Shown: one piece after another, positions 60,662 to 64,000 of the stretch
Layout of the letters: every line of letters begins with the position of its first letter
How positions within the stretch are numbered: position 1 is the stretch's first letter
Position numbers and translations under genes: made by a program
Assembly (NCBI GenBank): GCA_026710945.1
Contig: JAPOQA010000046.1
Span: 1-64,000 of the forward strand
Length of the DNA stretch: 64,000 nucleotides
Source of the DNA: Chloroflexota bacterium
GTDB lineage: Bacteria > Chloroflexota > UBA11872 > VXOZ01
Reading direction: 5' to 3'
The notes under the pieces: generated by a model
Databases searched by the model: none
What the model saw: only the letters and a program-made list of their open reading frames with translations
Told to the model about the DNA's origin: nothing

Positions 60662-61155
60662 TCTATTCTGCCTTGGATCGGGAATTCATTTCTCCTTGCA
60701 GGTCTCTGCATTGCTCTGGTCAGCGGCGCGAGGACTTTTTTTTCGCTCGAATGAGGGCCGGGGGTGAGAGGAAGCCGGCGCCAATCCAGCCCAAGGTCAG
60801 CTATTCGGTAAGGATTCGCGGAGAATTCCATCGGCCCAGAAATGCGGGGGACAAGCCCCCGCGCTACTTTGACTTGCCGATGCTCAGCCTAATGGGCGCC
60901 GTGCCGCCCACGGGCGGAATTGCATGCTGAACCCAGTGCAGATGCTGCCCATGGAGGTAGGCAACATTCTTTAAGTAGCTAAGGCTGCCGTAAGGCAGCC
61001 TTGCGCCCTTTCGCCGAAGCATCCAGGGGGTGTACGAACTAATAGTGACCGGTTCACGTGAGGGTTGCCAACTGGCAGTTGCCATTGCGGAAGCAAGGCT
61101 CAATGTGCCTGCAAGAAAGCATTTCAGGACTTTGGCGGAGACAGCTTCCCTGCCG
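60662..61155. other. Gene-free stretch with two hairpins
   Basis: GCGGGGGACAAGCCCCCGCG at about 60844-60863 is a REP also seen in part at 356-378. AAGGCTGCC-GTAA-GGCAGCCTT at 60981-61002 is a perfect 9-bp hairpin with a GNRA loop on the plus strand and may be a terminator. No gene is seen. Confidence 0.5.
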
Positions 61156-61839
61156 TTAAGATTCCTCCGCCTCTTCCTGCTCTCCATTCAAGACAAACGT
61201 CACTCCAAGGTCCATGAGCTCCTTGAAAGCTTCCGCGAGGCGCAGCAGGCTCTGCCCCTTGGTGGTCAGCCGATACTCGTGGCGTCGACCGAGAAGGCCG
61301 AAGAAGATGGTCTTCTCTTCGTCGGCGAGACAGTCCTGCTCGACGAGGGACATGACCGCCTTCGTTTCCAACTCAGGGGCAGGAGTGCGGGCAATGTCAC
61401 GATCCGTCACGATAGCCTGGAACTTGCTCAAGGCGTCAATGCCGCGGCGATCGAGCAACTCTACGACGGATGGCTCCAGAATCGCGCGCACCGTGTTGGC
61501 AAATTCCTCGCGCGTGCGCTCAGCGTTGCGGCCCGCCTGGTAGCGGAAGATGTCATGGTAGCCGGGGAGCATGAGCGACGGAGCGATATAGTCCGGCGTC
61601 ACGTCGAATGTGGTGCCGCGGGTGCGGCTCTCGTGCTTGATCCCAAATCCAAGCTGAGTGAGCCGTCCTAAGCTCTCTTCCTGCACGCGCGTGGGGCTAA
61701 ACTCCTGCCCTTTCATCGTGCGCCGCGCGGACTGATAGAGAATTTCGATGTGCTGGTCACCCAGGTCTCGCGCATACATCTCGCGCACCTGCGTGATAAG
61801 GTCGTCAACCCTTAATTGTTTCGCCATGTCGACAGCCAT
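61156..61839 (-). CDS. Hypothetical, possibly winged-helix regulator
   Basis: A 227-residue protein, not recognised. The N-terminus (KQLRVDDLITQVREMYARDLGDQHIEILYQ) is helical. The C-terminal part alternates helices and strands in a way that could be a winged helix (KAVMSLVEQDCLADEEKTIFFGLLGRRHEYRLTTKGQSLLRLAEAF, where LLGRRHEYRLTTKG resembles a wing). GAGAGGG lies 5 nt before the ATG. It stands alone; a weak TATAGT box lies upstream. Confidence 0.6.
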   Translation of the reverse strand: MAVDMAKQLRVDDLITQVREMYARDLGDQHIEILYQSARRTMKGQEFSPTRVQEESLGRLTQLGFGIKHESRTRGTTFDVTPDYIAPSLMLPGYHDIFRYQAGRNAERTREEFANTVRAILEPSVVELLDRRGIDALSKFQAIVTDRDIARTPAPELETKAVMSLVEQDCLADEEKTIFFGLLGRRHEYRLTTKGQSLLRLAEAFKELMDLGVTFVLNGEQEEAEES

Positions 61840-62156
61840 GAGCGCCCTCTCTTCCGTTGTCGCTATCCACCAAATGCACGAATTCTGACTATAACTATAC
61901 TACCGCTAGATCGAATATTCTGCACACACGCTACCATGCGTATGGGCGAGCGTCAAGCAGTGCAATTTGGTTCATCTCTGTAGAAATATCCAGGTTAAGA
62001 GTTGGCAAGGAGATTTTACTCTGGTAGGATAAGTACGCTCATAGGACACAAGTGGGCTTCGTTACCTAGGGTAGGCCGTAAGGCCGCAGTGCCAGTGCTC
62101 AATGGCGCCTGCTGGCATCCTATATCTTGCAGAGAATCTCCCAGAGGGTAGCACTG
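61840..62156. other. Divergent intergenic region
   Basis: Separates the regulator-like gene and the M23 gene. A TATAGT box (minus strand, near 61890) is the only promoter-like sequence seen. Confidence 0.35.
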
Positions 62157-62858
62157 GTGCAATCGCTATCGCGCCGTCTTCTATTGAAGTATGCCGGGCT
62201 CTTCGTCCCCGCCAGCAAACTCGCGCCGCGTGAGCTCCCGCTTCCCGCTGAGCAAGAACCCATCTACCAGCTTCCCTTCAATACGCCGCCGGGACCGAGC
62301 ACCTGGTACGTGGCGCAGTGGTATGGGAATACGAACCTGGCACACCGCTTCCGCCACACGGTCTATCGGGAAGGGCAGGGGATTCATTTCGGCATCGACT
62401 TTGCCTGCCCGTGCGATACTGAGATCAGGGCGATCGGCGACGGCGTGGTGATCGGCGCGGACGACCTCTCCTTTGGCGCGGGTCCCCATAACGCGATCGT
62501 GCTGCACCCCAACGGTGACCTGTCGTTGTACGGACATCTGCGCCGGTTTCCGGCAGTTCCTGCCGGCGGCTCGGTGCAAGCGGGCGATCTCATCGGCTAC
62601 GCGGGTGACTGGCTCGATAACGTGGCTTGCTTAGCCGCGCCTCACCTGCACCTGGAGATCCGACGGCCGGACCGCACCCGCGCGGTCAATCCGGCGCCCT
62701 TGATCAAGGCTGATTGGCACAATGCGGCGTTGGGCCGCTTCCTCGGCTTTGTCAAAGACCTTGAGAATCCGCGCCGTTGGCAATTAATCGAAGATCAGCC
62801 GGACACGCTTTTCGGCGGGCGCATTCTCAATGACTACGCCCGCCTTTGGATGCGTTAA
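62157..62858 (+). CDS. M23-family peptidase with Tat signal
   Basis: A 233-residue LytM-type metallopeptidase that would cut peptidoglycan cross-bridges. SRRLLLKYAGLFVP near the start fits a twin-arginine signal. The catalytic domain has the zinc motif H-x3-D in GIHFGIDFACP, VVIGADD, YGHLRRFPAVPAGGSVQAGDLIGYAG and the terminal HLHLEIR. GTG 62157 is chosen because GAGGGT lies 7 nt upstream and it places the signal at the N-terminus; a TTG ten codons earlier is open too. It is 18 bp from the lipoprotein gene that follows. Confidence 0.86.
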   Translation: MQSLSRRLLLKYAGLFVPASKLAPRELPLPAEQEPIYQLPFNTPPGPSTWYVAQWYGNTNLAHRFRHTVYREGQGIHFGIDFACPCDTEIRAIGDGVVIGADDLSFGAGPHNAIVLHPNGDLSLYGHLRRFPAVPAGGSVQAGDLIGYAGDWLDNVACLAAPHLHLEIRRPDRTRAVNPAPLIKADWHNAALGRFLGFVKDLENPRRWQLIEDQPDTLFGGRILNDYARLWMR

Positions 62859-62876
62859 GGCGCTGTGGTACGGCAT

Positions 62877-64000
62877 ATGCGGCGTCGTCTTGGCGCAAGT
62901 CTTCTCCTCGGGCTTTGGCTCTTGCTGGGCAGCGGCTGCGCGTACACGTACGTGCCAAACGCCGAGGGTACGCCGGTGCTTACCTTGCAGGTTTCCCTTC
63001 CGCCGACGCCGACAGTCTTGCCGGCCACCGGCACGGCGTTCGAGCCAACACCGACTGCGCTGCCGGCCATCGGCACGCCATTTGCCCCGACGCCAACACC
63101 GAGCCCGGTGCTAAGACGCCTTACCGCGCCCGGGTGCTGCAGCAGTATCTGGTGGTCGGCCGATGGCACGCAGGTGCTCTACGTTGATAAGCCGGATGAC
63201 CGTCCGGCCGCAATCTGGGGCGTGGACATCGCCACGGGAGCAGCGGCGCTGTATAGCGCGGTGGTGGGCGTGCTGCAATATAACGATCGGTACGTAATCG
63301 CGCTGGCGCACCAAACGCCGCTGGGCGTCACCGTGCATGATCGGCAGACCGGCGAGGGTTGGGCGCTCTTTGGCGTGGGCAGCCTACCGTTCATCTCTCC
63401 CGACGGCGCTCGTGTTGCGTATGATGGGCGTCCGTCGCAGCAGACGTTGTTCGCCAGTCGCCGCGAGAACCCGATTGTGGTGGCGGCGCTGGACGGCAGC
63501 AACCCGCAGCATCTAACCACGCTCTACGGCGTCGGTATTGTGGGCTGGTTCCCCGACGGCGCACACTTGCTGGTGTTGGGTACACGGGACCCCGACACCG
63601 AACGCCCTACCCTCTGGCAGGTCGACGCGACCAACGGCGCACTTGAGAAATTCGATGACGGCGTGCATTTGCGCAACATCTCACTCTCGCCCGACGGCGC
63701 ATGGCTGGTCTTTCTCAAGGCGTTTGAGGAAGACCCGGACTTGAACACCACCTGGGCAATGAATGTAGCTACCGGCGCGCAAAAGCGGCTCGACTTCGCG
63801 GTCAGATACGCCTGGGTCGGCGCTGAGGGCGCATCGCTGCTCTACATTCCGGCGCGCGAGACACCGGCCTCCGGCTTCGGTGTGTGGAAGCTGGACGTCG
63901 CTTCCGGCGAACGGTCTCGACTCACCGATCCGGCGCAGACGCCGCTCTTCATTGCCAACGGCGACTGGGCGCTCGCCCCCGCTGGCCGGCACCTTGCTTT
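62877..64000 (+). CDS. Propeller lipoprotein, cut by the window end
   Basis: The frame opens at ATG 62877 (MRRRLGASLLLGLWLLLGSG then the lipobox Cys) and stays open to the last base, at least 374 codons. After the signal comes a Pro/Thr-rich linker (LPPTPTVLPATGTAF, PFAPTPTPSPVL), then TolB/WD40-type blades (WWSADGTQVLYVD, FISPDGARVAYDG, WFPDGAHLLVLGTRD, SLSPDGAWLVFL). It is probably exported and anchored to the outside of the membrane, and co-transcribed with the M23 peptidase. Function unknown. Confidence 0.8.
   Translation, partial: MRRRLGASLLLGLWLLLGSGCAYTYVPNAEGTPVLTLQVSLPPTPTVLPATGTAFEPTPTALPAIGTPFAPTPTPSPVLRRLTAPGCCSSIWWSADGTQVLYVDKPDDRPAAIWGVDIATGAAALYSAVVGVLQYNDRYVIALAHQTPLGVTVHDRQTGEGWALFGVGSLPFISPDGARVAYDGRPSQQTLFASRRENPIVVAALDGSNPQHLTTLYGVGIVGWFPDGAHLLVLGTRDPDTERPTLWQVDATNGALEKFDDGVHLRNISLSPDGAWLVFLKAFEEDPDLNTTWAMNVATGAQKRLDFAVRYAWVGAEGASLLYIPARETPASGFGVWKLDVASGERSRLTDPAQTPLFIANGDWALAPAGRHLA

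Noticed and set aside
1-64000. tRNA and rRNA genes
   Set aside because: Scanning for T-loop and anticodon-arm patterns and for conserved rRNA segments gave nothing convincing.

Overview
The window is chromosomal DNA of moderately high GC, most likely from an uncultured Chloroflexota bacterium. This is an inference: the catabolic paralogues (two mannonate-dehydratase-like proteins, two Gfo/Idh/MocA oxidoreductases, a sulfatase, a GH106-like rhamnosidase, an HpcH aldolase), the proofreading-dead DNA polymerase I and the dense intergenic palindromes resemble genomes of marine or sponge-associated members of that phylum, but no rRNA or other decisive marker is present. No rRNA, tRNA or CRISPR array was seen.

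Layout. 1-6.4 kb: remains of a short inverted-repeat element, an M55 D-aminopeptidase, an RHH/Doc toxin-antitoxin pair with promoter and operator, a compact minus-strand unit that looks like a small structured RNA carrying a 15-codon ORF, a GATase-like protein, a sulfatase and a membrane protein. 6.9-12.8 kb (minus strand): divergent groEL, groES with its own promoter and terminator, coaBC, coaX and an unknown gene. 12.9-13.3 kb: nested inverted-repeat elements. 13.5-21.3 kb: an amidohydrolase, then an accessory block bounded by inverted copies of a 32-bp palindrome that holds a one-polypeptide restriction-modification enzyme, a Ser/Thr kinase with a zinc ribbon, a small ORF and a solitary RHH protein; then a VOC protein and a Fic protein. 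21.3-30 kb: an oligogalacturonide-lyase-like propeller, a mannonate-dehydratase-like protein, two small proteins and an NYN ribonuclease-like protein, an M19 dipeptidase, a molybdopterin oxidoreductase and a sugar isomerase. 29.5-33.6 kb: polA translationally coupled to two epimerase-like genes. 33.9-38.7 kb: a membrane protein broken by an amber codon, a methyltransferase, two kinds of inserted element and a lipoprotein sugar dehydrogenase. 38.8-41 kb: an AlbA_2/HATPase protein paired with a ParA-like ATPase. 41.2-51.3 kb: a sugar-catabolism run (GH106-like hydrolase, MFS transporter, UxuA-like protein, HpcH aldolase, two Gfo/Idh genes and the stub of a second aldolase) interrupted by a REP-associated transposase surrounded by its palindromes. 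52-53.1 kb: a DUF433/PIN-like toxin-antitoxin pair. 53.4-57.4 kb: pstSCAB. 58.2-64 kb: a histone-deacetylase-like amidohydrolase, hflX, an unknown regulator-like protein, a Tat-exported M23 peptidase and a propeller lipoprotein that runs off the window.

How the genes work together. The GH106-like enzyme, the sulfatase and the propeller lyase would release sugars or uronates; the MFS carrier, the UxuA-like proteins, Gfo/Idh dehydrogenases and the HpcH aldolase would take them to central metabolism. coaX and coaBC supply steps 1-3 of CoA synthesis, and pstSCAB imports phosphate. Between these housekeeping blocks lie lower-GC accessory modules (the kinase, AlbA_2/ParA and DUF433/PIN pairs) that look acquired and may be defence or stress systems. 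The most unusual signals are the small-RNA unit at 2.3-2.5 kb, the restriction-modification/kinase island, the AlbA_2/ParA pair, and several families of palindromes inserted inside one another.
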